64,000 bases of DNA from Fimbriimonadaceae bacterium (GCA_020850355.1 JADZEX010000044.1:62001-126000); one strand, 5' to 3'; counted from the first letter of the stretch, positions 8,887-17,602 are shown. Made by a program: numbers and translations. Notes: generated by a model from the letters alone, not told the origin.

Positions 8887-9890
8887 TCCTGTGGGCACTG
8901 CTGCTGGGCGCAGCTCCGGCCAACCCGCAGGCCAGCCCGGCGACGGCCGCGGTCTACCGGTTGCTGACCGAGTTGCCGCAGCGGCCGGATCACCGGCTGA
9001 TCTGGGGCCAACACTGCGGCGGGCAGCGGCAACTGGCGCGCCGGCAGGCCGCGACGGTGGGCCAACTGCGCGAGCAGACTGGCCGCCAACCGTGGTTGCT
9101 GGGCAGCGACCTGATCGGCGGCTGGTCGCCCGAGGCCACCGCGCTGCTGGCGGCCCACGCCCGGACTGGCGGGCTGGTGACGATCTGCTACCACGCCCCC
9201 AACCCCTGGACCGGCGGCCCCTCAGACGACCGCCAGATCGGCGACCTGGCCGAGTTGACGACACCCGGGACGGCGGCCTACGCGGCCTGGCAGCAGACGC
9301 TGACCGCCGCGGCTGGCTGGCTGCGCGAGCTGCGCGAGGCAGGGGTGGTGGTCCTCTGGCGGCCGTTTCACGAGATGAACCTGCCGGGCTCACACTGGTG
9401 GGCGAGCCGCGACCGGGTCGCGTTTGTGGCGCTCTGGCGGCAGATGTTCGACCGCTTCAGCCGCGTTGAGGGCCTCGACAATCTGCTGTGGGTCTACTCG
9501 CCCAACGCCGAGTGGACAGCGCCGACCCGCGCCACGCGGCCGACCGCCGAGTACTACCCGGGCGGCGACTGCGTCGACCTGGTGGGCTGCGATCTCTACA
9601 CCCGCGGCCCGCTCGACCTGGCGACCGCCGGCTGGCCGGCGCTGCAGGCGCTGGGCAAACCGCTGGCGCTCTGCGAGTTTGGCCCGCGCGGCCCGGCCGG
9701 CGAACGCGAGCCGCCCGACCAGACCTACGACTACCGCGGCCTGCTGCAGCAGATCCGCGAGCAGTATCCGGAGCTGGTCTACGTGATGTGCTGGATGGAC
9801 AGCTTCGCGCTGGCCCGCCAGCAAGGCGCGGCCGAGGTGCTGGTCGACGAGTGGCTCTGGCGACCGCCCCCGGCCGCCGGCGCGCGGTAG
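8883..9890 (+). CDS. GH26 beta-mannanase-like secreted hydrolase, probable CTG start
   Basis: About 335 residues. The GH26 signature is clear: WRPFHEMN with the acid/base Glu, ALCEFGPRG with the nucleophile Glu, and SHWWASRD. The family hydrolyses beta-1,4-mannans and related glycans. Residues 1-17 (LILWALLLGAAPANPQA) look like a short signal peptide, which needs the CTG at 8883. That CTG overlaps the upstream stop in CTGA and has GGGAG 7 nt upstream. The first canonical start in frame, TTG 8961, would delete the signal. It completes a coupled trio with the GH32-like and nucleotidase genes. Confidence 0.8.
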   Translation: MILWALLLGAAPANPQASPATAAVYRLLTELPQRPDHRLIWGQHCGGQRQLARRQAATVGQLREQTGRQPWLLGSDLIGGWSPEATALLAAHARTGGLVTICYHAPNPWTGGPSDDRQIGDLAELTTPGTAAYAAWQQTLTAAAGWLRELREAGVVVLWRPFHEMNLPGSHWWASRDRVAFVALWRQMFDRFSRVEGLDNLLWVYSPNAEWTAPTRATRPTAEYYPGGDCVDLVGCDLYTRGPLDLATAGWPALQALGKPLALCEFGPRGPAGEREPPDQTYDYRGLLQQIREQYPELVYVMCWMDSFALARQQGAAEVLVDEWLWRPPPAAGAR

Positions 9891-9907
9891 CCGCCGGGCC
9901 GGGCTAC
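9887..9907. terminator. Small hairpin between convergent genes
   Basis: A GTAGCC/GGCTAC stem spans the stop codons of two convergent genes. There is no T-tract on either side, so termination is only a possibility. Confidence 0.25.
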
Positions 9908-10631
9908 TGCTGGCAGTACTCCTTGGTTCGGGGCGTATTGAGCAGGCCGAGGAAGATCAGTCCAAAGCCGATCCGACCCACCGCCCGAGTCACGTTCTCG
10001 CCCTGCATGGCCGCGAACAGGCCGCCGGCCAGGTTGAGGATCTGAAACACTATCAGGGTGATCCGCGCCCAGTTGCGACCCTTCCAGAGCTGGCCGTACA
10101 GCAGCCCCACCAGGATGGCGACCACCACCACCACGCCTCCGGCCACGGCCAGGAGGCCGACCGCGGCGCCAGTGGCGCCGGGCGGCAGCCCGCGCGCGTG
10201 GCGGGCAGCGGACGCCGCTGCTGGGCCGACGAAGACGAGCGCCACGCCGATGACCACCATCAACACCATGCCCAGCCAGCCCAGGACGCACAGCACCGTC
10301 ACCTCAGCCGGCCGCGGCACGAAGTCGCGCATCCAGGAGCGGTCACGGTCGTGGTACAGCGTACCGGGCAACGGGGCGGCGGGAGCCGCCGCCGGCGTGC
10401 TCTGCCAAGTGCTGGGATCGTTCGGATCGGCCCCACCGGCAGCAGGTCAAGCGCCGGGGCCGGCTGCTCGACTGGCTTGGGCGGCGGCGGGGCAGCGGCG
10501 GCGATGGGTGCGGCGGCCGCCGGCGGCACCTTGATAGCTTGCCCACAGGAGCACTTACCCGTGGCGCCAGCCCGTTCGTCGGGCACGGTGTGCTGCTTGC
10601 CGCAGGCGGGGCAGGAGAACTTGATGGACAC
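9904..10631 (-). CDS. Zinc-ribbon plus transmembrane protein, split by a one-base frameshift
   Basis: The N-terminal part (from GTG 10631, GGGAGG 6 nt upstream) encodes a zinc ribbon with CPAC and CSC ligands and then a Pro/Ala-rich linker. The C-terminal part (to 9904) encodes a DPNDPSTW stretch and three to four hydrophobic segments. The two halves are in different frames. One extra G in the GGGG run at 10431-10434 (CCCC on the plus strand) would join them into one protein of ~242 residues. This may be a sequencing error or a recent mutation. Function unknown. The membrane half alone could start at TTG 10371. Confidence 0.6.
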
Positions 10632-10774
10632 CAGACACCTCCCAGACGGCGTTGACCTCGCAGTTACGCCATTGTGACATGCGGCCGGACCCGGCGCCAG
10701 GGGTGGCCGCCGGCCGGGCGCACAGCAGGAGCGGGGCCGCCGGCCTCTAACTGCCACCCGCAGGAGTCAGACTC
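10632..10774. other. Divergent intergenic region
   Basis: This stretch separates the minus-strand zinc-ribbon gene from a plus-strand secreted fragment. A weak plus-strand promoter candidate, TTGACC with 17 nt to TGACAT, starts near 10650. No other element is visible. Confidence 0.3.
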
Positions 10775-11080
10775 GTGGCGCTCCGACGTGGCTGGGTCCT
10801 GCTCGCCTTGGTCACCCGGGCCGGCGCGGCGGCGGTCAGCATCGCGACTTTCGATCCTGCCGAACCGTTCGGCGAGCGCTGGGCGGCGCAAGGCCAGCTC
10901 ACCGCTCGGCGGGTCGAGCTGCCGCGACCGGCTCCGGCTGGCGGCGGGCCGAGCGGTCCGTGCGTCGAACTGCGGGCCGCAGCGCAGCCGGTCTTCATGA
11001 CGAAGCGCGGCGTGGTGCCGGCCGACTGGCTTCGAGGCCGCCTGGCAAGCCGAGTGTCAACGGATCGCCGGCGGCGGTGA
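10775..11080 (+). pseudogene. N-terminal remnant of a secreted carbohydrate-related protein (putative)
   Basis: 101 residues from GTG with AGGAG 8 nt upstream. The N-terminus has an RRGWVLLALVTRAGAAA signal peptide. The segment after it (ATFDPAEPFGERW ... VVPADW) resembles the beginning of large secreted carbohydrate-binding proteins. It then turns into Arg-rich sequence and stops 16 nt before the 3' end of the convergent thrB. The length and abrupt ending suggest a truncated remnant. A genuine small secreted protein is the alternative. Confidence 0.4.
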
Positions 11081-11096
11081 GTTGTAGGCTGGGGCC

Positions 11097-12008
11097 TTAG
11101 GCAAGGCTGGCGACGGTGCCTTGTTTGGCGATGGCCAGCACGTCGACCTGGGCGGCGATATGCTGCGCGGCCCACGCTTCGCGCATCGCCGTGGCGACTG
11201 CAGCGGCCCGCGCGGGACCTTCGACGAGGGCCAGCAGGCTGGGGCCGGAGCCGCTCAGCACCGCGCCCAGGGCGCCGGCAGCCAACGCGGCGTCCAGCAC
11301 CGCGGTGCTGCCCGGCACCAGCGGCAGGCGGTACGGCTGGTGGATCCGGTCGCGCATCGCCAGGCCCAGCAGGTCATGGCGGCCGGCCGCCAGGGCCGTC
11401 ACCAGCAGCGCGGCGCGGCCGACGTTGTAGGCGGCGTCCGGGCGCTCGTAGTGCGCTGGCAGGGCCTGCCGCGCGACGGCCGTCGGGAGTTGCTGGTCGG
11501 GCGTGGTGACCACGGCGCACAGCTCCGGGCTGTGCGGCACACGCAAGGCGTGGACTTCACCGCCCTCCACGACCGCCACCACCAGCCCACCCAGCAGGCA
11601 CGGGATGACGTTGTCGGGGTGGTGTTCCAGCTCGACACAGAACCGCATCAGGGCCGATTCGTCGAACGGGTGGCCGCACAACGCGTTGGCCGCCACCAGC
11701 CCGCCGACCTTGGCGGTGGCGCTGCTGCCCAGCCCGCTGCAGAGCGGTACTCGATTGACCAGTTGCAGCCGACAGCCGCGGGGCGCGCCGGGGACCTGCT
11801 GGAAGAGGTGGCGCATCGCCACCGCCACCAGGTTGCCGGAGTTGGCCGGCAACTGCCCGGCGCCGGCGCCGCTAACGGTAACCTCCCAACGGGCCTCCGG
11901 CAGCGCCTCGGCGACGATGCTGTTGCGCAACTCCAGCGCCAGGCCCAGGCAATCGAAGCCCGGGCCCAGGTTGGCCGAGGTCGCCGGCACCTCCACCCGC
12001 ACGATCAT
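11097..12008 (-). CDS. thrB: Homoserine kinase
   Basis: 303 residues, full length for the family. GHMP-kinase landmarks are the N-terminal VPATSANLGPGFDCLGLAL, the ATP loop VPLCSGLGSSAT and the C-terminal SGSGPS. It phosphorylates homoserine with ATP in threonine synthesis, in the cytoplasm. It starts 4 nt after the pheT stop; the SD GGGAGTAG includes that stop codon. It is the last gene of the thrS-infC-rpmI-rplT-pheST run, an unusual place for thrB, linking threonine synthesis with threonyl- and phenylalanyl-tRNA charging. Confidence 0.92.
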   Translation of the reverse strand: MIVRVEVPATSANLGPGFDCLGLALELRNSIVAEALPEARWEVTVSGAGAGQLPANSGNLVAVAMRHLFQQVPGAPRGCRLQLVNRVPLCSGLGSSATAKVGGLVAANALCGHPFDESALMRFCVELEHHPDNVIPCLLGGLVVAVVEGGEVHALRVPHSPELCAVVTTPDQQLPTAVARQALPAHYERPDAAYNVGRAALLVTALAAGRHDLLGLAMRDRIHQPYRLPLVPGSTAVLDAALAAGALGAVLSGSGPSLLALVEGPARAAAVATAMREAWAAQHIAAQVDVLAIAKQGTVASLA

Positions 12009-12012
12009 CGAG

Positions 12013-14154
12013 CTACTCCCGCAGCGCCGCGCCGCACTGCTCCCGGACTGCCGTCACCACCGCGGCCATGCACTCGTCCACTTCGCCATCGGTCAGCGTG
12101 CGCTGCGGATGGCGGAAGCGCAGGTTGTACGCCAGCGACCGCGTTCCTGCCGGCAGACCCTTGCCACGATAGACGTCAAACAGGCGCAGCTCTTCGAGCC
12201 ACGAGCCGGCGGCGCTGGTGAGCACCGCGGCGACCGCCGTCGAGGGCACCTCCAGCGGCACCGTCAGCGCGATATCGCGGAGCGCCGCGGGCTGGCGGGG
12301 CAGCGCGCTGAAGACACGCCGCGTGTCGGCCTGCTGCAGCAGCCAGCCGAGGTTGACCTCGAACAGCATCAGCGGCTCGCGGATGTCGTACCGCTGACGG
12401 ACCTCAACGGCGACCTCGCCGAAGACTCCGACCAGTTGGTCGCCGTGCCACCAGGCGCCAGCGCGCCCTGGCTCGAAGACCGCCTCGGGCCGCGGCTCGA
12501 CGCGCAGGCCGCTGATCCGGAGCTCGGTCAGGACCAGCTCGACGATCCCCTTTGCCTCGAACAGCAGCTCCTCGGCCGTCGGCGGGGTCGTGTTCCAACC
12601 TCCGCAGACCGCGCGGCCGAGCAGCGCGCCGCCCAACGTGCGCTCCTCGGTGCAGGGCAGCGGCAGGCTGCTGGCGGTCTGGCCGGTGCTGACCCGCGAC
12701 GCCGCGCGGGCCTGCTGGTCGGTCACCGTGACGTCCAGCCCGGCGTAGGTGCGGCCGACTTCGAACAGGCGGACCGGCTCGGTGTGCTGCGCCTGGTTGC
12801 GGCTGACCACTTCCAGCAGGCTCGGGAGCAGGCTCCACCGCAGCATCGCGAACTCGGCACTGAGGGCGTTCTGCAGCACCAGCGCCCCGATCTCAAGCGG
12901 ATCGGCGACCAGCCCAGCCTTGGCCATCGCCGGGGCGCTGGTCAGGCTGAAGGTCTGCACCTCGTTCAGCCCGGCGCCCAGCAGCAACTCGCGGACCCGC
13001 CGTTCGAGCCGCTGCGAATCCGTCAGCCCGCCCGCCGACTGCGTCGCCGGGGGCGGCGTCAGGGGCAGGTTCTGGTAGCCGTGCAGCCGGGCGACCTCCT
13101 CGATCAGGTCCACCTCGCGCTCGATGTCCGGTCGCCGCGTCGGGACCAGCACCTGCAAGATGCCGTCGGCCTCGCCGACCTCGAAGCCCAGCGCGCGCAG
13201 GTAGCCCGCCATCTGGGCACTGCTCAGCGCCGCGCCCAGGAAGCTGTTGCAGCGCCGCACCCGCAGCGTGATCGGCCGCGGCGCCAGGGCGGCGGCCTTG
13301 ACATCGATCACGCCGCTGGCGACGGTGCCGCCGGCGCATTCGGCCAGCAGTTGCGCGGCGCGGTCCAACGCCAAGAGTGGCAGGTTCGGGTCGACCGTTC
13401 GGGCAAAGCGGTATGAGCTCTCGCTCTCCAGCCCCAGCCGCCGGGCGGTGCGGCGGATGTTTGGGCCGTAGAAGTGCGCTGCCTCCAGCACCACGTCGCG
13501 GGTCGCGGAGCTGCACTCGCTGTCGAGGCCACCCATCACGCCGGCCAAGGCCACGGGTTCGTGGCCGTCGGTGATCAGGAGCTGCTCGCGAGTCAGGTGC
13601 CGCTTCTGGCCATCCAGGGTGACCATCAGCTCGCCCTCTGTCGCCCGGCGGACCACCACCGTGTCACCCAACTTGGCCGCATCGAAGGCGTGCAGCGGCT
13701 GTCCGAGCTCGAACATGACGTAGTTGGTGACGTCCACCAGCACGTCGATCGGCCGCTGCCCCATTGCCACCAAGCGGTCCTGCAGCCATTGCGGCGACGG
13801 CCCGGGCGTCAGCCCGGTGACCAGCCGCGCGGCGTACCGCGGACACAGCTCGGGGTCCTCGACCCGCACGGTCAGCCGGTCGGCGATCCGGACCGCCGGG
13901 TCCTCGGCGACTTGTGGCGCCGGCAGCCGGACCGTGCGGCCGGTTGCCGCGGCCACTTCGCGGGCCATCCCGAGCAGCGACAGCAGGTCGCCGCGGTTCG
14001 GGGTGATCTCGGTCACCAGCAGATCGCCGCCGAGGCCCGGAGCGGTGAGCTGCTCCTCGACCCCAACGCCGAGGTCGATCAGCAACTCGGCCAGCTCGTC
14101 GGCGGAGCGGTCGAGGTCGACATAGTCAGTCAGCCACTTGAGCGGAACGCGCAT
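12013..14154 (-). CDS. pheT: Phenylalanyl-tRNA synthetase beta subunit, short form
   Basis: 713 residues. Recognised by MRVPLKWLTDYV, TEITPNRGD, RPIDVLVDVTNYVM with GQPLHAFD (B3/B4 editing region), RRPDIEREVDLIEE (B5), and a C-terminal anticodon-binding domain ending in TLTDGEVDECM. Bacterial PheT is usually near 790-800 residues. Here the text runs from GVGVEEQLTAPG almost directly into TEITPNRGD, so the N-terminal OB-fold (EMAP-type) tRNA-binding domain of about 100 residues appears to be absent. Forms (alpha-beta)2 PheRS with PheS, encoded 21 nt upstream. Confidence 0.93.
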   Translation of the reverse strand: MRVPLKWLTDYVDLDRSADELAELLIDLGVGVEEQLTAPGLGGDLLVTEITPNRGDLLSLLGMAREVAAATGRTVRLPAPQVAEDPAVRIADRLTVRVEDPELCPRYAARLVTGLTPGPSPQWLQDRLVAMGQRPIDVLVDVTNYVMFELGQPLHAFDAAKLGDTVVVRRATEGELMVTLDGQKRHLTREQLLITDGHEPVALAGVMGGLDSECSSATRDVVLEAAHFYGPNIRRTARRLGLESESSYRFARTVDPNLPLLALDRAAQLLAECAGGTVASGVIDVKAAALAPRPITLRVRRCNSFLGAALSSAQMAGYLRALGFEVGEADGILQVLVPTRRPDIEREVDLIEEVARLHGYQNLPLTPPPATQSAGGLTDSQRLERRVRELLLGAGLNEVQTFSLTSAPAMAKAGLVADPLEIGALVLQNALSAEFAMLRWSLLPSLLEVVSRNQAQHTEPVRLFEVGRTYAGLDVTVTDQQARAASRVSTGQTASSLPLPCTEERTLGGALLGRAVCGGWNTTPPTAEELLFEAKGIVELVLTELRISGLRVEPRPEAVFEPGRAGAWWHGDQLVGVFGEVAVEVRQRYDIREPLMLFEVNLGWLLQQADTRRVFSALPRQPAALRDIALTVPLEVPSTAVAAVLTSAAGSWLEELRLFDVYRGKGLPAGTRSLAYNLRFRHPQRTLTDGEVDECMAAVVTAVREQCGAALRE

Positions 14155-14175
14155 GGTCTGTTCTCCGGCGGCTGC

Positions 14176-15195
14176 CTAGAACTGCCCGCTGAAACGCAGG
14201 TCGTTTTCGAAGAAGAGCCGAATGTCGTCGATGCCGTACTTCAGGATCGCCAGTCGTTCGAGCCCGACTCCGAAGGCAAACCCCGTGTACTCCTCGCTGT
14301 CGTACCCGACGTTGGCGAGCACCTGGGGATCGACCATCCCACAGCCCAGGATTTCCAGCCAACGGCCGGCGGGATCTTTCGGATCCGTGCAGATCCCGTT
14401 CGGTCCGCGCCAGATGCCCATCTGGGCGCTGGGCTCGGTGAACGGGAAGTAGTCCGGCGTGAAGCGCGCGATCACACCTTCGCCAAACAACCCGCGCGCC
14501 AGGGCGTAGAGGATGCCCTTCAGATCGGCGAAGCTGACGCCGCGGTCGACCAGCAGGCCTTCGACCTGGTGGAAGGTGTGCGAGTGCGTCGAATCGACGG
14601 CGTCGCGGCGGTAGACCCGACCGGGCGCGATGATCCGCACCGGCGGCTCGTGGGTCTCCATGTAGCGCACCTGCACCGCAGAGGTCTCGGTCCGCAGCAC
14701 GACGTCCTGGTTGATGTAGAAGCTGTCCCGATCGTCGCGCGCCGGGTGGTCTTCCGGAATCGCCAAGGCCGTGAAGTTGTAGTAGGAGAGCTCGACCTCC
14801 GGCCCGTCGACGACCTGGAAGCCGAAGCCGGCAAAGATGTCGACCAGCTCGTGCAACACCAGCGTCAGGGGATGCCGGCGACCGGGCGTCGGCACCCGGC
14901 CTGGCAGGCTCAGGTCGAGGCTGGTGGCGGCCCGGGCGGCCTCGCGGGCGGTCGCCTCGAAGGCCAGTCGGCGGCTGCTGAGCGCCTCTTCGACGCCCTG
15001 CCGGAGGCGGTTGGCAAGCTGTCCCACGAGACGCTTCTGGTCGGCGGGCACGTCCCGCATGTTGGGCAGGCCGAGGGTCACGGCGCCCTTCTTGCCGACC
15101 AGCTTGATGCGCACCTCTTCCAGCGACGCCAGATCGGTCGCCGCCGCAATCGCGGCCAACGCCTCCGCCTCGAGGCGAAGCAGGGTCTCTTCCAC
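14176..15195 (-). CDS. pheS: Phenylalanyl-tRNA synthetase alpha subunit
   Basis: 339 residues. Class II aminoacyl-tRNA synthetase catalytic core: SAVQVRYMETHEPP, STHSHTFHQVEG (motif 2 area) and TGFAFGVGLERLAILKYGI (motif 3), after an N-terminal coiled-coil region. It activates phenylalanine and charges tRNA-Phe together with PheT. The chosen GTG at 15195 has GGAGG 7 nt upstream and lies just after the T-box terminator. A longer frame to 15303 would run into the T-box leader and is rejected. Confidence 0.93.
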   Translation of the reverse strand: MEETLLRLEAEALAAIAAATDLASLEEVRIKLVGKKGAVTLGLPNMRDVPADQKRLVGQLANRLRQGVEEALSSRRLAFEATAREAARAATSLDLSLPGRVPTPGRRHPLTLVLHELVDIFAGFGFQVVDGPEVELSYYNFTALAIPEDHPARDDRDSFYINQDVVLRTETSAVQVRYMETHEPPVRIIAPGRVYRRDAVDSTHSHTFHQVEGLLVDRGVSFADLKGILYALARGLFGEGVIARFTPDYFPFTEPSAQMGIWRGPNGICTDPKDPAGRWLEILGCGMVDPQVLANVGYDSEEYTGFAFGVGLERLAILKYGIDDIRLFFENDLRFSGQF

Positions 15196-15213
15196 GATGC
15201 CACCTCCGGGGGA

Positions 15214-15431
15214 CGCCCCCAAACAACAAAGCGCCGCGGCTCTCGCAGGACGAAAGCCGTGACGCCTCCGCGGTACCACCCGCGTTGCTGCCGAAGCAGC
15301 CACTTGCTGGCTCGCTATCGGGAGCCACCCGCCGCCGGGCTCGGGAGGGAACTTCGGCCACCGGGCGCAGGGGTCGGCTCGCAGTCGGGGCCGACCTCCC
15401 TGGACCTGCGCAGGTTCCGGGGCTTACTCAA
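15214..15431 (-). promoter_or_regulatory. Phe-specific T-box leader of pheST
   Basis: On the minus strand the conserved T-box GGGTGGTACCGCGG occurs at 15268-15285. It is followed by a GC-rich terminator hairpin and TTTGTTGTTT (15221-15262). An AGTA element opens stem I at 15425-15428, and a GAAG-TTC context gives a UUC (Phe) specifier at 15349-15351. The UGGU in the bulge would pair with an ACCA tRNA end. The leader begins at the stop codon of the upstream methyltransferase gene, so it probably controls read-through within the operon: uncharged tRNA-Phe would allow pheST transcription. Confidence 0.85.
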
Positions 15432-16204
15432 TCTCCGTCGCTGCCCGCGGGCAGACCATGTTGTCGAACCAGTTCGTACAGCGCCAGGCTGCCGGCGACC
15501 GCCGCGTTGAGCGACTCCGCCCCAGCGGCCATCGGCAGGCAGCGAGTCGGCCAGACCGCCCACTCCGGCCCCGCGCCGTGGCCCTCGTTGCCCACCACCA
15601 ACGCCAGCGTCGGTGGCAGCGCCGCACCGTAGAGCGACGGCCCGCCGGCGGCCAGCACCAGCACCGCCCGGCCATCGCGCTGCAGCCAGTCTACCACGTC
15701 CGGCGCTTTCGCGCACCACCAGGGCACCCGTACCACCGCGCCAGCACTGGCCCGGACGACCTTCGGCGAGAGCGGGTCGGCGCAACCACCGGCCAGCACC
15801 AGCCCGGCCCCAGCGGCATCGGCGGTGCGCAGCAAGGTCCCCACGTTGCCCGGATCGCGGACCTCGGCCAGGACCAGCAGTCGGTCCGGGAGCGCGGCGG
15901 GGGTGCTCTGCGCGGGACTGCGGACGATGGCCGCCAGCGGCCCGGGGGTGACGGTCTGGACGATCCCGGCCAGCAGGCCCGCCTCGAGCGGCACCAGCCG
16001 CGCCCCACAGCTCGCGGCCAGCGTCAGCACCGCAGCGTCGGCGGCGGGCTCGTGCAGCACGGTCTGCACTGCGGCTCCCGCCTCCAAGACGGTCTGCAGG
16101 GCGCGTTGGCCCTCCACCAAAAAGCAGCCCGAGCGCTCCCGGCCACGCCGGTCGAGGAGCGCTCGGGCTTGCTTCAGCAGAGCGTTATGCGGGCTGCGCA
16201 ACAC
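15428..16204 (-). CDS. TrmH/SpoU-family RNA 2'-O-methyltransferase
   Basis: 258 residues with an N-terminal substrate-binding domain ([17 protein letters not shown]) and a SPOUT catalytic domain. SPOUT motifs are [26 protein letters not shown] and [15 protein letters not shown], whose knot binds S-adenosylmethionine. It most likely methylates ribose in rRNA; the exact target cannot be told. It overlaps the end of rplT by 20 nt and sits between ribosomal protein genes and pheS, a frequent arrangement in bacteria. The pheS T-box begins at its stop codon. Confidence 0.88.
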   Translation of the reverse strand: MLRSPHNALLKQARALLDRRGRERSGCFLVEGQRALQTVLEAGAAVQTVLHEPAADAAVLTLAASCGARLVPLEAGLLAGIVQTVTPGPLAAIVRSPAQSTPAALPDRLLVLAEVRDPGNVGTLLRTADAAGAGLVLAGGCADPLSPKVVRASAGAVVRVPWWCAKAPDVVDWLQRDGRAVLVLAAGGPSLYGAALPPTLALVVGNEGHGAGPEWAVWPTRCLPMAAGAESLNAAVAGSLALYELVRQHGLPAGSDGD

Positions 16205-16556
16205 GCTGCAACGCCGCCTTGGCGATCTCGGCCACGGCCGTGAAGGCGGCCGGGTCGTGGATGGCCAGTTCGGAGAGCTGCTTGCGGTCGATCTCGATCG
16301 CGGCCTTCTTGAGCCCGTCGATCAGCCGGCTGTAGCTCAGCCCCGCCAGCCGCGCGGCGGCGTTGATGCGGGTGATCCAAAGCCGGCGCAAGGCCCGCCG
16401 ACGATTCCGCCGGTCACGGTAGGCGTACTGCCCCGACTTCAGCAACTGCGTCATCGCGGCGCGGTACTGCTTGCTCTTGGCGCCCCAGTAGCCCTTGGCC
16501 TGCTTGAGCACCTTCTTGCGGCGCCGAGCGCCGACGATTCCACCTTTGACTCGCAT
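16185..16556 (-). CDS. rplT: 50S ribosomal protein L20
   Basis: 123 residues, slightly longer than the usual ~118. It starts with [22 protein letters not shown] and contains [17 protein letters not shown] and [16 protein letters not shown], all diagnostic of L20, an early-assembly 23S rRNA-binding protein. ATG with AGGAG 10 nt upstream; that SD begins within the rpmI stop codon. L20 is known in other bacteria to repress its own operon. No operator was identified here. Confidence 0.96.
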   Translation of the reverse strand: MRVKGGIVGARRRKKVLKQAKGYWGAKSKQYRAAMTQLLKSGQYAYRDRRNRRRALRRLWITRINAAARLAGLSYSRLIDGLKKAAIEIDRKQLSELAIHDPAAFTAVAEIAKAALQRVAQPA

Positions 16557-16569
16557 GGTTGGCGCTCTC

Positions 16570-16767
16570 CTAGCCGGTGATCATCTTGCGGATGTTCGGC
16601 GCATCGGCGGGCGAGACTTCCTCGGCCCGGCCAGACGCCCGCTTGCGCGTGCTCGACTTCTTGGTCAGCAGGTGCGCGAAGCGACCCTTGCGGCGCACGA
16701 CTTTGCCGCTCCCGGTGAGCTTGAACCGCTTCTTGGCGGCGTTGCGAGTCTTGCCAGTCTTACCCAC
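16570..16767 (-). CDS. rpmI: 50S ribosomal protein L35
   Basis: 65 residues, the normal length. Diagnostic sequence: [18 protein letters not shown] followed by [15 protein letters not shown]. The start is a GTG with AAGGAG 8 nt upstream. It lies in the classic infC-rpmI-rplT order, 82 nt after infC and 13 nt before rplT. Confidence 0.95.
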   Translation of the reverse strand: MGKTGKTRNAAKKRFKLTGSGKVVRRKGRFAHLLTKKSSTRKRASGRAEEVSPADAPNIRKMITG

Positions 16768-16849
16768 GTCGCTTGCTCCTTCCTCGCGCCGTGCGGCGCG
16801 GCACCACTGGACAGGCGGACATGGGTGCCTGCCAGCGGTCTCCCGATCT

Positions 16850-17563
16850 TCAGCTCGCGCTGTCGGCCGGGTCGGGCTCCGCGCTGGGAGCCACACTGCT
16901 CTCCGCCGGCGGCGGCGGATCGACGACGTCATCGTCGTCGTCGTCATCCTGGTCCAAGGCGCCGCTGGCCTCATCGGCGGCCAGCGCGGCCTGGTCGGCC
17001 TCGGTCATCGCCGTGCCGATGATCTCGGCCAGCGGCGCGAAGGTCATGAACATCCGCTTGCCTTCGAGCACGGCCTGCTGCTCGATCTCGCCGATGTTCT
17101 CGAGCGCCGTCGCCAAGCGGTCAAGCATCTGCTGCCCGAGTTCGCGGTGCGTGATCTCGCGGCCTCGGAAGCGCAACTCGATGCGCACCTTGTGACCGTC
17201 GCGCATGAACGACTCGGCCTTGCGGCGGATCACCTGGAAGTCGCCGACGCCGGTCGAGGGTCGCAGCCGCAAGCCCTTGACCTCGCCGACCTTCTGCTTC
17301 CGGCGCTGGTCCCGCTCGCGCTGCTTCTGCTCGTACCGGAAGCGGCCCCAGTCCATGATCCGGCAGACCGGCGGATCGGCGTCCGGCGCCACCTCGATCA
17401 GGTCGAGGCCGGCGTCATAGGCCGCATCCAGGGCATCACGGAGACGCAGGACCCCCATCTGGTTGCCCTCTTCTCCGATCAGGCGCACTTCGTGTGCACG
17501 AATCTCGTTGTTCCGGCGCGGTCGCCGCTCGGGCGCTTCCGGACGCACTTGCCTTCGTCTGAT
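16850..17563 (-). CDS. infC: Translation initiation factor IF-3, AUC start, acidic C-terminal tail
   Basis: 237 residues. The IF3 core is clear: RRNNEIRAHEVRLIGEEGNQ, VCRIMDWGRFRYEQ and the C-terminal domain up to KRMFMTFAPL. About 55 extra C-terminal residues contain an Asp run and a Pro run. The best start is ATC at 17563, which has a perfect AGGAGG 8 nt upstream and yields the expected N-terminus. The GTG at 17548 has a poor site with 3-nt spacing. Rare AUU/AUC starts are known in infC, where IF3 discriminates against them to regulate its own synthesis. Forty nt after thrS. Confidence 0.93.
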   Translation of the reverse strand: MRRRQVRPEAPERRPRRNNEIRAHEVRLIGEEGNQMGVLRLRDALDAAYDAGLDLIEVAPDADPPVCRIMDWGRFRYEQKQRERDQRRKQKVGEVKGLRLRPSTGVGDFQVIRRKAESFMRDGHKVRIELRFRGREITHRELGQQMLDRLATALENIGEIEQQAVLEGKRMFMTFAPLAEIIGTAMTEADQAALAADEASGALDQDDDDDDDVVDPPPPAESSVAPSAEPDPADSAS

Positions 17564-17602
17564 GGCCGGTTCCTCCTGATGGGCGCCTGCCCATCGGCAC
17601 CA

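Noticed and set aside
7294-9393. A 699-residue minus-strand open frame
   Set aside because: It runs antisense to three recognisable genes and its composition is typical of a GC-driven shadow frame.
11121-13416. Long plus-strand frames opposite thrB and pheT
   Set aside because: Low-complexity His/Gln/Arg-rich translations opposite well-conserved essential genes.
16920-16950. CGT trinucleotide run as a microsatellite
   Set aside because: It encodes the Asp run of the IF3 tail and is short; no sign of a functional repeat.
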